From Leguminivora glycinivorella (lineage: Eukaryota > Arthropoda > Insecta > Lepidoptera > Tortricidae): 64,000 bases of DNA. Each line of letters starts with the position of its first letter. Within the stretch, counting starts at the first letter, position 1. Shown in pieces: positions 1 to 12,760 of the stretch. The position numbers were made by a program, and so were the translations under genes. The notes beneath the pieces were generated by a model, which saw only the letters and a program-made list of their open reading frames with translations, was not told the origin of the DNA and searched no databases. Location: the NCBI RefSeq assembly GCF_023078275.1, contig NC_062979.1, forward strand, positions 19,883,848 to 19,947,847. The letters run 5' to 3'.

Positions 1-2217
1 CTGAAACAGGTGTGCCTCTTGCTAGATTTGATAATACAAGTCCCCGCAATAGTCATAGGTGTCGGACATATTGGAACTCACCTTATAGGTAGATATAGGT
101 AGTAAGCATGCCTCATGATCAATGGATTTTGTTTTTCTTTTTTTTGTCTTGTTCATTTGTTGTCAAGTGGTGTTGTCAGGCCCGAATCTAGGGGGGAGCG
201 AGCTGGGGCCCTTACCCCGGGCGCCACGTCGAAGAGGGGTTTTTTGACACTTCATGAAAATAGTACTGGCTGTTACAAATTTTGTTTAAAAATATCCGTC
301 TTCATCTTTCAGCTTACATTTACAACCTGATTGCCATCTGGCTACAAAAATCCAATCCAAGTTACAACTTATAAAGCAATAAAATTCAATGTCATCATTC
401 GCATGCACGTTAAACGATATCGACGCTTCATGAATAATATCGCGGTAAAGTACCATTCTCATGCATATGAGCACACAATCGGGTAATTAAAAGCGTGGGC
501 AGCGGATAGGTACTTTACTACCTCAGTTCTGTCACACTCGAAGAGATGAAGTATGAAAAAGGGAAACAAAACAATGCTGCAAGAAAGTTCATTGTAAAAA
601 GGAACGTATCAGGAATATATAAGACGAGAAAAATATATGATGGAACGTACGAAAACAGCGATAGAAGAAATGAACATTGTAGGTTTTTAGTTTTTCTCTC
701 AATTATGTTGTCGAAACTAGTTTCAATTCTGATTGACAGAGTATCTATTTATGTACATATCAATCGAAAGACATGTTTTAATTATATTCTTTTTAACCAT
801 TTAAGTTTTGATTTTGGGAAAATAGTAGCATATCAGGTTGAATATAATAGCATATCAATATATCATTATCTGTTTGAATTCATTTATAGCCGTGTACATT
901 TGTATCACTTGTATCAATTTAGTAAACGCTTTCCAAGGTTCCACACACACTTTTTGCTCGCTTAATTGCATATCTAAATCGATTTTCATTTTGAATGGCA
1001 CTCGAACGTCCAGTCTCAAACTGGACTAATCAATTTTTTATAGCATGTGGCAATAGTTGATGCTCCGAATCCCGATCCCCGTAGGCGGTTTAAATAATGA
1101 AGGTCCCAGATAACCCTGGGTGGGTCTGCATTAATTAAATAATTATGACATATTGTGCGACCGATTCAATGGAGGGTGTACCTGATAAGAGTAGGTATAC
1201 TCATTATTAATTCAGAACGGCTGGTCTGATTGTATCTGCGATTGCGTTTAGGTATAAGGGTCGATTGTTGTGACAAAGATACTGGATTCAGGCTACATGA
1301 CAATGTTGCTGGCTGGATGATATTGGCTGCAACAATGAATGAATGAATGACAAAAATCAAAAAGGTAATCACGGTCTATATCCCGGTCAATATAAGTCTA
1401 ATGCAACAATGAAGTCTGCATTAAGTTTATCCGCTGTGTATGGACGACTGGAGCTGCTGATGGTATAAAGAATGTAGAATATTTTATTCGAATATCAAAT
1501 TTAGTTCTAACGGACGCGGCTAGCACTAATAATACATATTGATACATATTGCAATTAATGCCACTCTTTCGCGTACGTTGCCAATTCTGGAATACTCTGT
1601 AATGCGTACCTATGTGTGACGTGCTATAGAAACTACATTTGAAATTAACATGTTTAACCTACTGTTTTTATGTCAAGTTAGTTTTCAACGGACTATTTAG
1701 TTACCTAATGTTATAGTATTTTTTTATTTTTTTTAGTTTTAAAACTACACTTACTCCTCAAAACAATATTATGAAACAGTCGAATACCTACTTAGTTGGT
1801 TTTTCCTGTAGAAATAAATGTTTGCATATTTCTCTTCTTTATACATATAAACCATTGTTTGTCTTAAATTAAGCTTCGTTTTTCATATGATGTTCTCGTG
1901 ATTAGCAAAAAGTGCGTTGAGAACCTCCTCCTTTTTTTGAAATCGATTAAAAATACAATAACACAAACGGTTTAAGCTTCGATGACCGTTACTAATTACA
2001 GTGTTATATTTAAATCAAATCTTTTTTGCCACTTCACCGACTGGTAAAGGCTCTCTTAGTTCTTCGAAAACGGACGAGAGAGTTGCATTTTATCCACAAA
2101 ATCTTGTGGATTGCATTAGTGCAAAGTTATTTCATACTAATTTTAATTTGGTAACCTAAGCTGGTTGGCAAATAACCTGAAATATCCCGGGTAATAATTG
2201 TAAGTTAGCCAGTAAGC
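1..2217. other. No gene seen
   Basis: AT-rich DNA. A GC-rich patch at about 180-235 (GGCCCGAATCTAGGGG...) may be part of a repeat. A 139-codon plus frame at 546-965 has no recognisable domain. ATATTGACCGGGATATAGAC (minus) at about 1372-1391 recurs at 56289-56308. Confidence 0.6.
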
Positions 2218-2350
2218 TAATATAGTCAGTAGTTTTTAAGAATATAGTACGCTCGAAATAGGCAACTGTTGATAGGTACTGTATTTCCTGTATATCATAC
2301 CATCTTATGTACACAGTTAATTATGAATAAACTTTACTTTACTTTACTTA
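2218..2350 (+). repeat. Possible LINE 3' end with (ACTTT)n tail
   Basis: GAATAAACTTTACTTTACTT at about 2322-2345 is an AATAAA signal with a short tandem tail; upstream sequence is not recognised. Confidence 0.4.
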
Positions 2351-2429
2351 CTGGCATACCTACGGTACGAGTAGACTTCAGATGTCACAACTGTGTACCA
2401 CTTCACCAACTGCAGTATTAACGTCGTGG

Positions 2430-2562
2430 CTTGCGTGGGCGACGGTCGCGCGATGGTCGCGCGACGGCGATGCGATGCATACGAAATCAAACCTTATCGA
2501 TATGGAAGTAGACGATGCGATGAGACGCGACGGCGACGGTCGCGCGTAATCGCCCACGCAAG
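2430..2562. repeat. GC-rich short inverted-repeat element
   Basis: CTTGCGTGGGCGA at the left and TCGCCCACGCAAG at the right are 13-bp perfect terminal inverted repeats. The interior is rich in GGTCGCGCG and GCGACGG. It is GC-rich inside AT-rich DNA. No flanking duplication was recognised. Confidence 0.6.
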
Positions 2563-2611
2563 ACACGCCGTAAGTGATTAAAACCACCCATGGTACTCTT
2601 TAGGTATGAAA

Positions 2612-2850
2612 TCTCTGTCACAAAGGCTGCATAAAGCCTTGAGGACACTTAGGTGGAGTCGAGCAGCGTCGAATCGAGCCCTGCATACATTTACAATGAA
2701 CGATGAATCCGATTCGACGCGTCGCTAATGGACGTAGTTTCATAAGAAATGCAGAAGGCGAATTAATGAGATTCGACTCGGCGAGCTTAGTGGGCACCAG
2801 GCTTAAGTCATGTCGAGATCTAGATTTAGCACAAGGCAAGGAAATCAACG
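2612..2850. repeat. Possible GTCGA-rich MITE
   Basis: GTCGAGCAGCGTCGAATCGA, CGATTCGACGCGTCGC and GATTCGACTCGGCGAG recur in both orientations and suggest a decayed foldback element. Confidence 0.35.
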
Positions 2851-2859
2851 CCACAAATT

Positions 2860-5510
2860 GAACTCCAGTTCAATAGAACCACCTCAAACCTCTTAACGTA
2901 TCATACCATATATCTATCTTGGTCTAAAGCTCGATAAACAACTAGCTATCTCTGCGTTCAAGAAAATGGACTTACGCAGACTTTTTGGCAAAGGTATCAT
3001 AATTAAATAGTACCATGAGTGCTTCCAATCACTTAATACCAGTTAGTCTAGCATCACCCGTTCACCACGAACGCTGTAAAGAGTTCGAAACGTCGGGATG
3101 TATTTTAAATTCATTATACGCGATTTAATCCGTTTCCATAGTTTTAATTCATAGTCTAGCATTGTCAGCCGTGTTACGGATGTGTTTGTATCGAATTCCA
3201 CCAGCGATGAAGATGTTGTTTAATAACTTTTTATCACTCTTGCGCAGTAAGTGTGCAATCGCACGCAGGCGTATTAGAAGTAAAAGAAAAAACTTTTGTT
3301 TAAAGTGTTTAAATTTGTATTTTGGACTACCATAAATACTTTTTTATCTTTTTATTGCAAGTGTGATTAAAAACACTGCGTGTAACTGGGGGCGTAGGAA
3401 TATTGCAAACATGATTGCTTTAAATCACCCCAGAAACCTATGTAATTACCGTTACATATTACTTTTTCTGACTTATTACCTCATCTACGCCTACATTTTA
3501 GTGACTTTGGCGTAAATGATTACTACAAAACTTTAAATAAACTATTACTTCAGGTTATTGAGCGTACAAAAACTATTTACCTATATTAAATGTAACAGTG
3601 TAGATAGTGAAATTTTGGACATAAATTATGGCGGACTTCAGATTGCCGCGACAGTGAACTAGTATGTAGTAAGTACCTATGCATATTATGCTATTACCCA
3701 AAAACGCATTAACCGATTTGTAAAATTCTTTTTGTTATTTCAAGAGAATGCTATTGCGTTACTTCTTGTTTATTTTTTCTTTTTTTGCAAAACACGACCA
3801 TACACTCAAAACTTCAGTAATATTTTACCAATTTGTTCAAAAATTTCGGTGTAACCACAAAAATCCGTAACAGCTCATAAATATTACATCTTTGATGCCA
3901 AAAGCTGCCCACAAAAGCCAGGATATTTCAAACCCGCCCATTCACGTACTCCACTGCTACCTAAATTCAATAAAAACTGTAATTACCACAAAAGTTATGG
4001 CGCTACTTAAGCCACGCAGCGAAGCACGAACGCGTAAGGATTTTGTGGGCCCAATCGTAATCAAATGATACGGACCAAAGATACCTTTTAATCGGCAAGA
4101 TCGTATCTTGCGGCGGTGTTTCGTTCTTTTTCACTTTTAAGAGGTTAAGGGATTATTGATTCTCCGTACAAATGTAGAACTTATTTTCCTCTTAGTATAT
4201 TGATTTTATTATTACACAACTTGATGTATTTGTAATTTCAGAGTTAGATCATTTTTAGGGTTCCGTAGTTAAATTGTATGAAATCAGTTTTTGGCTTCTA
4301 TTTTATTTATATCACATGGAAAACAAGCATACGACCCGAATGAAAGTAAGTAGTCACAGTAGGCTATGGTCGCTTGCAACGCCAGAGGTGTTCCTTGCGC
4401 GTTTCCGACCTTAATCTGTGCACTCCTTTTTATTTATTTGTAAAACTAGTAAGGGCATAGTTATTAAAACAACATATACACCGTGTTTTTTTTTGTTTTC
4501 CGTTAAATTCGACACTCAGTTAGGTTCGTTTTCAGGAACCACCTTGTATATCGCTTTTTGTTACATTCGAAAAAGTTCGTTTCCATACATAATAAATTGA
4601 TTAATTAGTGTGAGAGGACCTTAATCATAACATTAAAGTAATTTTCAATTGTTTGACGGCACATGTCAAAACAAATAACATTAGGAAGTGGTACGGGATG
4701 TCACACACGTGTTCAGTATTTTTTTTTTTAATAATTCGATAACCGCAAGAGTTAAGAGGCTAGTTTCTTAGATAAATTGATTGTATTTGAACTAAAGAAT
4801 CTTCCCTTAAACTTAACGGAATTCAATAAAAACAGGCTGTATATAAAAATGCAGAGAGGAAAATGAGGTCTACCTTTGTATGAAACACAGTTTCAGTGTA
4901 GTCGTCTCTTTTCGTTTTAAGGTCTACTTCTTGTGCACATTCTAATGGGACCGACAACACAATCGTATGTTTCTCCTTTTTTTGCGCCGCATTAACCCGT
5001 CCCAGCCCACAATGTCTTATTTGCATTTTAATTGTTCTCTTGATATTCAAGAATCAGTTCGCCATTATATTTAGGCATTCCATTAAGACACGTTTGGTAA
5101 GGATTCAGTTAAATTAGCAATGTTAATTGAGACATTAAGGACTTAATTATTGGATTCGCGTTTTGTTTGTTATGATTGTGGATGTTTTTGTTTTGCTTGA
5201 AACTTACCTCTACTATATTTTTGACTTTTTTGAATGCGACACTGTTTGCAGAATGTGAACAGCGAATGCAACTAAACGATGAACAGTGATCGGAACTATG
5301 GGAGCAAAACTTTAACAAAACTTGCTAAGTGGACTTTTTAGAGTACTTTCAGCCATGAAAATATTAATATCATTGTAGTAATGTATTAGAAATCTTGGAT
5401 TCAGGTAAGTAATCAAATTTATCTTCAACAATAAACAATACAATCAACAAATCTTGGTTTTATTTTAAATTTATGTCAGCTCTAAGGTTTTGTTAAAGTT
5501 TTGCTATAGT
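2860..5510. other. No gene seen
   Basis: Unassigned AT-rich sequence. Only a short AGGGTTCCGTAG start (about 4257) of the dispersed element family is recognised. Confidence 0.6.
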
Positions 5511-5517
5511 ACCGATC

Positions 5518-5625
5518 ACTGATGATGAGATGGCGTCCGATAGATACTCGTAAATATGGAAGGAAAGGACTTGCCGCGCCGACTCCAAGTGAAAAGGATT
5601 AGGGCAGGTGAATGATAATGATGCA
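5518..5625 (+). pseudogene. RTE-type LINE 3' end, very short
   Basis: GATGAGATGGCGTCCGATAG, then a WKERTCRADSK-like reading and AGGGCAGGTGAATGATAATG match the terminal block and tail of the same RTE type as at 31.4-31.6 kb. It leads straight into the direct repeats at 5611-5806. Confidence 0.5.
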
Positions 5626-5890
5626 AAAATTGTACAAACGGTTACATATAATTAATGAATCTACGGTTGTACTCACGCTAGTATATCGCTATGAAGAGAA
5701 GAGGGAATGATATGAATGAATGATAATGATGCAAAAATCGTACAAACGGTTACATATAATTAATGAATCTACGGTTGTACTCACGTTAGTATATCGCTAT
5801 GAAGAGGGGCCTCCGAATTGGCCGGAAACATGTCGCAGCAATAGCGGTATAATAACGTGAGTACCTACAACCGTAGATTCATTAATTATT
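5611..5890. repeat. Direct 108-bp duplication plus inverted copy
   Basis: AATGATAATGATGCAAAAAT to CGCTATGAAGAG occurs at 5611-5698 and again at 5719-5806, 108 bp apart. An inverted version of its core (ACGTGAGTACCTACAACCGT) lies at about 5842-5890, separated by CTCCGAATTGGCCGGAAACA. Confidence 0.7.
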
Positions 5891-6389
5891 CGAAAGTTTA
5901 ACGTGTATAAACGGTTACATACTTGAAGCAAAAATTAAGTACATAACATTTTCGTGACGTTCACGCTTTTTTAAACTTATGGTAGTGGTTCTAAAGTTGC
6001 TAAACGACGTTGGGGACAAAATGATAAAGGCGGGTAATTAAAAATGCAGTTTTCCCATGGTCAGGTATAATTAATGCTTCCTGTGCTAAAAGCCTTATCA
6101 AAAACGAGTAAAACAGAACTACACAAGTACCAATATCGCGGTTGTTAACCAATGCAGTGATTTGCATGGGATCGGGAAATATACTCTTATTGATACCTAC
6201 ATAATTATGTTTGTTGCTTTTGAAAGATTATAAATTATTTATTTAAATCAAACTGTAGTTATTTAAATCATTCAGTTTTATTTAAGTACAATGTCCCTGC
6301 TTATATGATTAAAATAAGACAAAAGTAATGTTATTTATTATTATGTAGGTATTGTCCTGAAATATATCGTTGTTTTTTAAATTAAATAT

Positions 6390-6440
6390 TTATTTTTCAA
6401 GTAGGCACTAGGCATATTACAATGTGCATTATGAATTTAC
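6390..6440 (-). repeat. Short LINE 3' end, minus strand
   Basis: TATTTATTTTTCAAGTAGGC and CATATTACAATG match the 3' end of the element at 9470-9690; only about 50 bp remain. Confidence 0.5.
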
Positions 6441-7149
6441 TAGAAACGATCTAGTAGATGCCTTTGATATAGATCCGTATAGTTTTTTCTTCTTATGTTT
6501 TCTGTTTTATATATCATTTTCTATTTTGTGGCATTATTAAAAAAATAGTACATGAAATAATTTACTTGTAAAAGGTGTTTATAAACGTTTGCACCATCAA
6601 AGTACTTAAAAAAAATCAGAAACAGTCAAACACAAACCCTTAACATGGGTAATAAACTATATCTCAGTGTGGACCGTAGTAATAACGAGTAAAAACAGTA
6701 AGAATATATATAAACGCATAGATTACTAATAAATTCTCATCAAAATGTATCACACATGAATACCTGTCAACGTTCTGACGGATCGTTTCCTTGGAATATT
6801 CCTGCCACGTTCATTTTACCCTCGAAAATATTTTGTATCTTATTTGATACATTTTAAAGTTCCATTTAATATTATTGATGATAAATAGATTTGGTAATAG
6901 TTATGCATTTATTTTTAAGCAGCGGCGCCTATGTTTTGACTTCAGAACTTATTAAGAATGCATAATTAATGAATGAACTACACTTTTGTGTTTTTATATA
7001 TTTAGTGCATTTGTATTTAATTGGATATCTAAGTAAACAATTACGAGAATAATCTTAATTGGAATTAGAGTTATAAAATAGAATAACAAGTAGCATAAAT
7101 AAGCTTAAGCTCTTTTTTTTCTACTAGGATTAGTTTTCTAGTGTGATGT

Positions 7150-7370
7150 TTTTTTTTTTACGCACTAGTGCGAGAAGTGGTTCATTTTTGACAGGTCAAA
7201 ACTTCAGAGGGCCATCTGTACTGAAAAACGTCGTGTATCGTACGTGCGAAAAGTACATTCGTAACTCGTGTTTATTTAAAACACTCCCTTCGGTCGAGTG
7301 TTTTAATTTATCGCCACTCATTTCGAACTTCTTTGTTTACGCATTTGTATCGTATTATTCTAGGTTATTT
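7150..7370 (+). repeat. Dispersed repeat with short internal inverted repeat
   Basis: CGCACTAGTGCGAGAAGTGG opens it; AAAACACTCCCTTCGGTCGA is near the middle; GTTTTAATTTATCGCCACT closes it. The last block recurs at about 9119-9140. No coding role is visible. Confidence 0.4.
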
Positions 7371-8499
7371 TAATTATAATGTAGAATTTTTAAAAAAATA
7401 ATATTAATATAATACATATGAGTAGTATAATGTGACTGCTGGAATTTGTTTTGTATGGCCTCGAGCGACAGGGCAAGTAGGAAAGGGGCACATTTGTTCT
7501 GCCTGAACTGACAGCCTGTGTCTAGATTCGAACTGTGAAACTGCTTTGTAGGTAGATATCCACCTTAACTTCTAGGCTAGGAAGCAAATACATAAATTTA
7601 AAAGAAACGCCAATTCATTACAAAAAAAATATGTATAACCATAAAATCAAAATTTAAGTATGAGAAAAACATTTAGTTTATTTTTTGAAATGTTTCTATA
7701 AAATATGGTGTATATTTTCTCCATCAATGTTGATCTTACACGTATCCATCTACAAATCTTAGAGGAAAAACACTATTCATAAAACAAAGCCATACTAAGC
7801 CACGTACAGTTGCCATAACTCCTAAATGAACCCTGTTCCACAACTCAATTTAGAAAAGTCCTAAAAGCAATGGACTTCCTATAGAACATAAGACCTTTTG
7901 AAAGAGATACAGGTAGGCACGCTTAATGTATAAAGGTCTCAAGTCCAGTAGTTTTGTACGGGATATAGGATGTTTGGAAGAGATGCGGGCAGGTAAGATT
8001 AATAACATACTAGCGTCAGGTCACCATCCGGAGTAGTCCATCATGTTTCTTGTGGCACCCTAATGCACCCTAGTGTGGGCATAGATTAAGTAAGTATTAA
8101 GATATGCCACTCTCGTAGTTTTTGATCTCGGTACACGGGACACATCCGAAAAGCAAGACATTTTTTACAAAACATAAAATTAAGTGGAAAAATATGAATA
8201 GCACACTGAGGTGTTACTTCTACCCATTTTGGCTGGTAAGTCTAGAGACCTTTCTAATAAAATTAGTCACCTTTTTCACACTGTATGTAGAGTTTCTAAA
8301 TTAATTTTCTATTTGAGAATCATGAGAAAACCACGATGGTTTGTTTCTGTGTTTAACGACGTTCTAAAGCGTTAATGTATATTTTTATATAATATTAATA
8401 TATGTAGGTTTATTTATTGTATTTGTGTATGTTTATTTTATAACAGTATCGATCGTTATAACCTCATACTGGCTTTATAATTTTCTGCACCAAACTAAC

Positions 8500-8612
8500 T
8501 ACCTATCTCTGTTTGCCCAACGGTTGACTGGTAGAGAAAGTCTTAAGGCGTTAAGTCCGCCATTTGTACTTGTTATAGTTAATTTGTGCAATAAATTTTA
8601 AATGAATGAAGA
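8500..8612 (+). repeat. LINE 3' UTR fragment
   Basis: GGTTGACTGGTAGAGAAAGT, a TTAAGTCCGCCATTTGTA block and GTGCAATAAATTTTAAATGA. The same ending occurs at 40683-40775 and 43440-43560, so it is the tail of a repeated LINE family. Confidence 0.6.
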
Positions 8613-9282
8613 ATGTCTGTAAGTCAAAGCGCGGTGCACCTCATCTGAGCGTTGGCACTTTGGCAGTAACCTTCAATGCAAAGAAAATATTAAATATAAG
8701 TATAAGTACTTCGACGTGAAGACAGTGCAATCTAAATGTGAAAGGTGTTTACCTTAGTGAAGAACTTTTAAACTGATAATAAGATTTTATTTTTTCGTCG
8801 AGACAAGAACCAATAAGCTTTTTAAGTGATGATTGTCCTAACATTTTCTGCGCATAATATAAAGACAGCTAGGTAAGTTCACGGAGCATTCGAACATGTA
8901 AAACAAAGTTCGGGTTTACGTGGTGTATCTGTTCTTCATTTATAATTATCTGTGGTTACAGTTCAGTAAGGAGTTGTAGCTTACCTAATGAACAAAAAAT
9001 GTATCAAAATAAAATATCTGTTCCTCGTATAGTATTAAACTGTATCATAGTAAATATATTATATAATAATCAACTTGGGCTTTAATTTAATCAGTAAATC
9101 CGTAGCTTTTTGGCGGTTGTGTTTTAATTTATCGCCACTGGTTCCAAAAATCCAAACTTCCTCTATTTCGTATTTATATCGTAATGTACTATTACATAGG
9201 TACCCGTAGATTAAAAATTAAATATTTAGAATAAGTTTTAGAGTGGTGAAAATTTTATCTTATTTTTATCCGTATATTATAA

Positions 9283-9475
9283 TAAGTATGGGATATGGGT
9301 TAAATTGTGGCGTAGGCGAGAGGCTGGCAACCTGTCACTGCAATGTCACAGTTTCGTTTTCTTTCAACCCCTTATTTGCCAAGAGTGGCACTGAAGCTTT
9401 AGTAGTTTCATGTGTTCTGCCTACCCCTTTATGGGTAATGGGATACAGGCGTGATTGTATGTATGTATGTATGAA
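9283..9475 (+). repeat. Dispersed repeat with TATG tail
   Basis: ATGGGATATGGGTTAAATTG through CAGGCGTGATTGTATGTATG. The same unit lies on the other strand at 20690-20885. The terminal TATG repeat looks like a retroelement 3' tail. Function and family are unknown to me, although it is common in moth DNA. Confidence 0.7.
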
Positions 9476-9690
9476 AATGAAAATGAAAATGAAAATGAAA
9501 TATTTATTTTTCAAGTAGGCATATTACAATGCGCATATGAACGTCAAATAAAGCTACGCCGGCTCTAACCCTACGCCTCAGCCTCGAGAAGATTTCAGTC
9601 CCCCCTCAGTTGGGAGGGGGGTATCCACTATGGGACCGGCAAGAAACTCGGCGGGCAACTTCTTTTCAAAACATTACATCTTATAATTAA
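9470..9690 (-). repeat. LINE 3' end with ATGAAA-type tail, minus strand
   Basis: A (GAAAAT)n tail at about 9474-9500 is followed by TATTTATTTTTCAAGTAGGC and a GC-rich segment with AACTCGGCGGGCAACTTCTT near 9645-9665. Read on the minus strand this is a LINE 3' UTR ending in a short tandem tail. The same tail start recurs at about 6390-6440. Confidence 0.6.
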
Positions 9691-10118
9691 CATGCATTAA
9701 ATAACAACATACAATTTAACATGCAAAAGTATTCATCAAAGAATATGAACAGACTAGGTACTCTATGGAAATCAATTTCAATAAATTATATTATTGCTTA
9801 ATAATACGTCGTTCTTCTTCAGAGAAAACATATCAAATTGTCATAGAAGAAAAAGATAATATGAATCTCAATATCATTATGTATATTATAATAAGTATAT
9901 TTATCCCGGCTGGACCTTATTTTTCTACGAAGTGTATTTATGATAAATTCGTGTGTATTAGAACGTATTTTCCTACGTGTACGTGACGTGGAAAGGTGCT
10001 GACCTACATTTTGGTCGTTCTGGCGAACACAAAGGAAAATAGCTGACAAAGACATTATTTCATAAGTAGGTATATAGTATTCATAGTACTCGTATAGGCT
10101 ACCAGACTTGTATCAAAT

Positions 10119-10694
10119 GTAGCACAATAAATGATTGTCTTCTGTAGTATTTGACATAAGAAACCAATATTTTATAGATTTTGGGTATTAAAGTGTATGA
10201 TGACTGCGTAATTTCAATTCAAAATGTGTGTAATTTTTTATTTACTTTGGCCACAGAAAACGCTGTCAGCAATGTAGTGACGTCATAGAATACAAACCTA
10301 ACTTCATGTCGAAACAATCACTGACATAATGACGTTTATGCCTCATACTTAAATGTCAGAAAATGTTGTTTTCGAATCGAATGAATGTCATGCACAGATC
10401 AGTGGCTCAACTGTCTAAATGTCGACCTATAGCTTTTACATTTGCGTTCTTTTTGACTGGTTTTGTTGTATAAAACTTGTTATTTGCCTATTTTTGTGCC
10501 ATACGATTAAATAAATGCACAGATAATTCTATAGATTAACATGGCTGATGTTGTTTTCGCCTGATTACGTAAAATTTATACTTTAAAACATATTTTTTGC
10601 GGTTTTTAAGTCATACATTTATGGTATAATTTTTTTTAGGTTACATTGACAACAATTATTCATATACCTAAGACAGACTTTAAAAAAGGGTCAG
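10119..10694 (+). repeat. Dispersed repeat, plus-strand copy (pair with 16.2-16.7 kb)
   Basis: It shares with 16239-16715 (opposite strand) the blocks CTTCTGTAGTATTTGACATA, GTATGATGACTGCGTAAT, GGCTGATGTTGTTTTCGCCT and AAAAAGGGTCA, in the same order. No coding frame was seen. The TGACGTCA-type palindrome at about 10278 recurs in the partner. Confidence 0.75.
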
Positions 10695-10737
10695 CTTTGA
10701 ATCCAGATCATTGTATAGTTATCATTGAAGTTAGAAA

Positions 10738-11174
10738 ATAGTTATTTGTTATACAAGGGGGCAAAGTTGTATTTTAACGCCGAGTGTGGAATTGAAAAAC
10801 GAGCAAGTGAAAGGATTCTATAGTTGAACCACGAGCGAAGCGAGTGGTTCGAGAATAGAATCCTGAACTTTCGAGTTTTTTTAACACACGAGAAGTAAAA
10901 TACATTTGCACCCGAGTGTAACACAAAACTTTTCCCCTCACTATAGCGAGGAAACTACAACGCAAAAAATTTGTTTATCACTGCTTCCAGTAGTTCCACA
11001 GGTGGTAAATCATCTTTATTACTAGATTCACCTACTCTTATCAATTTTAAAGCAGTTAATTTGACTTTATTCAAGGTCAAATTACTTTACCCACTAGTGG
11101 ATAAAATGCGTTTAATGCGTTTTTACCAGCTGGTATTAAAGGACAAAACACGTGTTTCCGAGCTAGTGAGGGGA
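10738..11174 (+). repeat. 420-bp dispersed repeat, copy A
   Basis: The unit opens with ATAGTTATTTGTTATACAAG and closes with CCGAGCTAGTGAGGGG. It contains a strong internal inverted repeat (ATTCTATAGTTGAACCACGA with TCGTGGTT... partners around GCGAAGCGAGTGG) and no coding frame. The same unit occurs as copies B, C, D and E. It is probably a non-autonomous transposable element; class unknown. Confidence 0.85.
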
Positions 11175-11183
11175 ATAGTTATT

Positions 11184-11610
11184 TTCCACTCACTAGCTCG
11201 GAAACACGTGTTTTGTCCTTTAATACTAGCGGGTAAAAACGCATTTTATCCACTAGTGGGTAAAGTAATTTGACCTTCAATAAAGTCAAATTAACTGTTT
11301 TAAAATTGATAAAAGTAGGTGAATCTAATAATAAAGATGATTTCCACCTGTGGAACTACTGGAAGCAGTGGTAAACGCATTTTTTGCGTTGTAGTTTCCT
11401 CGCTATAGTGAGGGGAAAAGTTTTGTGTTACACTCGGGTGCAAATGTATTTTACTTCTCGTGTGCTAAAAATCTCGCAAGTTCAGGATTCTATTCTCGAA
11501 CCACTCGCTTCGCTCGTGGTTCAACTATAGAATCCTTTCACTTGCTCGTTTTTCAGTTCCACACTCGGCGTTAAAATACAACTTTGCCCCCTTGTATAAC
11601 AAATAACTAT
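11184..11610 (-). repeat. 420-bp dispersed repeat, copy B (inverted)
   Basis: This is the reverse complement of copy A over nearly its whole length. With copy A it forms a palindrome of about 870 bp whose 9-bp centre is ATAGTTATT at 11175-11183. Confidence 0.85.
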
Positions 11611-12029
11611 TGTTATACAAGGGGGCAAAGTTGTATTTGAACGCAGAGTGTGGAATTGAAAAACGAGCAAGTGAAAGGATTCTATAGTTGAACCACGAGC
11701 GAAGCGAGTGGTTCGAGAATAGAATCCTGAACTTGCGAGTTTTTTAACACACGAGAAGTAAAATACATTTGCACCCGAGTGTAACACAAAACTTTTCCCC
11801 TCACTGTAGCGAGGAAACTACAACGCAAAAAATGCGTTTATCACTGCTTCCAGTAGTCCCACAGGTGGTAAATCATCTTTATTATTTGATTCACCTACTT
11901 TTATTAATTTTAAAGCAGTTAATTTGACTTTATACAAGGTCAAATTACTTTACCCACTAGTGGATAAAATGCGTTTTTACCCGCTGGTATTAAAGGACAA
12001 AACACGTGTTTCCGAGCTAGTGAGGGGAA
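11611..12029 (+). repeat. 420-bp dispersed repeat, copy C
   Basis: It starts at TGTTATACAAGG directly after the end of inverted copy B, whose last 9 bases are the complement of ATAGTTATT. It runs head-to-tail into copy D. Confidence 0.85.
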
Positions 12030-12443
12030 ATAGTTATTTGTTATACAAGGGGGCAAAGTTCTATTTTAACGCCGAGTGTGGAATTGAAAAACAAGCAAGT
12101 GAAAGGATTCTATAGTTGAACCACGATTGAAGCGAGTGGTTCGAGAATAGAATCCTGAACTTGCGAGTTTTTCAACACACGAGAAGTAAAATATATTTGC
12201 ACCCGAGTGTAACACAAAACTTTTCCTCCTCACTATAGCGAGGAAACTACAACGCAATAAATGCGTTTATCACTAGATATCTCAGATCACTCTTTATTAC
12301 TAGATTCAACTACTTTTATCAATTTTGAAGAGTTAATTTGACTTTATGCAAGGTCAAATTACTTTACCCACTAGTGGATAAAATGCGTTTTTACCCGCTG
12401 GTATTAAAGGACAAAACACGTGTTTCCGAGCTAGGGAGGGGAA
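12030..12443 (+). repeat. 420-bp dispersed repeat, copy D
   Basis: Head-to-tail with copy C. It is the most diverged of the cluster, with a short deletion around 12275-12330 where CTTCCAGTAGTTCCACAGG is replaced. Confidence 0.85.
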
Positions 12444-12595
12444 AAATAATATATAGGAATTTGGGATCAATTATACATAAATCGGTCGAGCTCTAAAGCT
12501 ATGCAGGTGCTATAGTTTGATTACATATTTAGGTAAATGCCGCAGGAAAACGCTGGATGCAAGTCGCTTCCAACCGGTATACATATTATAATATA

Positions 12596-12760
12596 TGGAG
12601 GCCCAAAAGGGAGGCCTATGTTCAGCAGTGGACGTCCTAGCAGGGGCGGCTCACTCCGCGATTCTATCGCTGCGCTACAAGTACATGCTGGCAGCCGTGA
12701 GTTCGCGGCCTAATCAGGGGTGACGCGCGTTCTCACGGAACGCACGTTCGGATTTTCTAT
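12596..12760 (+). repeat. RTE-type LINE tail joined to a GC-richer dispersed segment
   Basis: GAGGCCTATGTTCAGCAGTG at about 12621-12640 is a familiar ending of lepidopteran RTE-type elements. It is followed by about 110 bp of GC-richer DNA of unknown origin. A second RTE-like tail with ATGATGATGATG lies at about 13135-13180. Confidence 0.45.

Larger units (their letters stand above)
5900..8490. other. No gene seen apart from listed repeats
   Basis: AT-rich, with many TAGGTA words typical of moth DNA. No frame over 76 codons. Confidence 0.6.

Noticed and set aside
546..965. 139-codon plus frame as a gene
   Set aside because: AT-rich, no domain, overlapping frame of similar quality, no splice or promoter context; most likely chance.
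10742..12257. Frames of 60-100 codons repeated four times
   Set aside because: Repeated only because the 420-bp repeat is repeated; they differ in length between copies and carry stops, so no protein is maintained.
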